5,144 bases of DNA from positions 1 through 5,144 of the forward strand of contig JAJZKY010000413.1 of NCBI GenBank assembly GCA_021803885.1, in the 5' to 3' direction. The stretch comes from Planctomycetota bacterium. GTDB lineage: Bacteria; Planctomycetota; Phycisphaerae; WQYP01; JAJZKY01. Positions 4,349-5,144 of the stretch are shown here, in pieces (position 1 is the first letter of the stretch; every line of letters starts with the position of its first letter). A program made the position numbers and the translations under genes. Under the pieces are notes generated by a model that was not told where the DNA came from, ran no database searches, and was given only the letters and a program-made list of their open reading frames with translations.

Positions 4349-5056
4349 ATGCCGCCATTTTCCCAGGCAGCCCTGTGGTTCAACCGTAGCGGCCTGCAGC
4401 AGGTGGACCGCCGCTGTGTCGAGCAATTTCATCTGCCCGTAGCCGCCCTGATGGAAAATGCCGGTTCCGGCGTGGCCCATATCGTCACGCGCTATGCCAT
4501 GCCAGGCGAAGCCATTCTTGTCCTTTGCGGCAGCGGAAATAACGGCGGCGATTCCCTGGTGGCGGCGCGGCACCTGGCCAATCGCGGCTATCACCTGCAC
4601 ATTATGCTGATCGCAGAACCCGAAGAGTTTACCCCCATCGCCGCCGGCCACCTGGCCACCATTCGGGCCATGGATGTTCCCATCACCGACATTTCCAACA
4701 GCGACGCCCCATTTGCCCACTGGTTGGCGGCCACCGGCGAGAGCGCGTGCATCGTAGACGGCATGTTTGGCACCGGCCTTTCCCGCCCCATTGTTGGACG
4801 GCTGCCGGCCTTGGTAGCAGCGGTCAACGCCGCCGAACGTCTGGTCATCAGTGTGGATATTCCCTCCGGCCTGGATTGCGACACCGGCCAGCCGTTGGGC
4901 CTTGCCATTCGCGCCGGCCACACCGTGAGCTTCTGCGGCATGAAAATCGGCTTCGCCCAGGCTTCCGCCGCGGCCTATACCGGGCAAATCTCCATCGCCG
5001 ATATTGGCGCCCCGGCCACCCTGCTCCACGAACTGGCCCTCCCCGCCCCAGCCTAA
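4349..5056 (+). CDS. nnrE: NAD(P)H-hydrate epimerase, stand-alone (YjeF N-terminal domain)
   Basis: This enzyme interconverts the R and S forms of hydrated NADH or NADPH so that the partner dehydratase (NnrD), which acts on one epimer, can restore the cofactor. The 235-aa protein fits an epimerase domain alone; no dehydratase domain is fused and none lies in the window. Family motifs in order are LMENAG (34-39), the phosphate and K+ binding loop CGSGNNGGDS (60-69), VAARHL (71-76), IVDGMFGTGLSRPI (135-148) with the expected catalytic Asp137, SVDIPSGLD (168-176) with Asp170, a Lys in GMKIGF (197-202), and the terminal strand SIADIG (215-220). One oddity is Ser69, where the family normally has Gly (GNNGGDG). 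The ATG is preceded by AGGAG at 8 nt. It follows uvrA by 40 nt on the same strand, suggesting one operon devoted to repair of DNA and of cofactors, though that grouping may be chance. The family assignment is secure; activity is inferred. Confidence 0.93.
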   Translation: MPPFSQAALWFNRSGLQQVDRRCVEQFHLPVAALMENAGSGVAHIVTRYAMPGEAILVLCGSGNNGGDSLVAARHLANRGYHLHIMLIAEPEEFTPIAAGHLATIRAMDVPITDISNSDAPFAHWLAATGESACIVDGMFGTGLSRPIVGRLPALVAAVNAAERLVISVDIPSGLDCDTGQPLGLAIRAGHTVSFCGMKIGFAQASAAAYTGQISIADIGAPATLLHELALPAPA

Positions 5057-5144
5057 CCTACCTTGCCCAGCCCGATCACCGCAGCCTCCACGGCCATTTT
5101 TGACACGTTAAAAGTTTATGCTGGTACGCGCCGATCTGGGCCTT
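5057..5144. other. Downstream end of window, no supported gene
   Basis: These 88 bases contain no clear terminator hairpin, no tRNA and no convincing gene start. An ATG at 5118 opens a + frame of nine codons to the window edge (MLVRADLGL) but has no ribosome binding site in front. A short minus-strand frame is also present and is discussed in the findings. Confidence 0.6.

Noticed and set aside
4160..5029. Minus-strand frame of 289 codons opposite the epimerase gene
   Set aside because: It is antisense to uvrA's end and to the well-supported epimerase gene. Its Gly/Ala-rich translation has no domain and arises from the GC-rich third codon positions of the sense genes.
5100..5122. TTGACA (5100-5105) with TATGCT (5117-5122) as a promoter for a downstream gene
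   Set aside because: The spacer is only 11 bp, far from the usual 17, and no better -10 lies at correct spacing.
5118..5144. Start of a downstream gene (ATG at 5118, MLVRADLGL)
   Set aside because: Only nine codons fit in the window, there is no Shine-Dalgarno sequence before the ATG, and nine residues identify no family. It remains possible but cannot be supported here.

Overview
The window looks like a chromosomal segment of a GC-rich bacterium, most plausibly from the Planctomycetota/Verrucomicrobiota side of the tree. That placement rests on the style of the UvrA protein, the planctomycete-like NAD(P)H-hydrate epimerase N-terminus, and intergenic DNA full of GC-rich palindromic repeats. 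It is an inference from memory, not from a search. Two genes are convincing, both on the + strand; everything else is non-coding.

Layout. Positions 1-704 are a mosaic of direct repeats. A roughly 113-bp module (28-140 and 314-426, one mismatch) and a roughly 150-bp module (167-316 and 553-702, about 92% identical) are built almost entirely from short perfect hairpins, and the array runs off the left edge of the window. Positions 705-1393 are non-coding: an AT-richer patch with a CCACAGAG-type 9-bp tandem motif, a 13-bp-stem hairpin at 864-895, two more 9-bp-period tandem repeats, and three copies of the 11-mer GCCGCAGCCGC. A good sigma70-type promoter (TTGGCG, 17 bp, TATAAT; 1394-1422) follows, then a short leader with a GC hairpin and a GGAG ribosome binding site.

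Genes. uvrA (1474-4308, GTG start, 944 aa) encodes the damage-recognition ATPase of nucleotide excision repair, complete with both ABC modules and an intact C-terminal zinc finger. The longer reading frame open from the ATG at 1333 is rejected because that start lies upstream of the promoter and adds 47 residues that are not UvrA-like. Forty bases downstream, with its own strong ribosome binding site, lies a stand-alone NAD(P)H-hydrate epimerase (4349-5056, 235 aa). The pair is probably co-transcribed: one protein repairs DNA, the other repairs damaged nicotinamide cofactors. The last 88 bases hold no gene I can support.

I do not see a clearly new biological system. The most unusual content is the nested hairpin-repeat array at the left edge, including a palindrome whose two arms have changed together, and the cluster of three unrelated 9-bp-period repeats upstream of uvrA.
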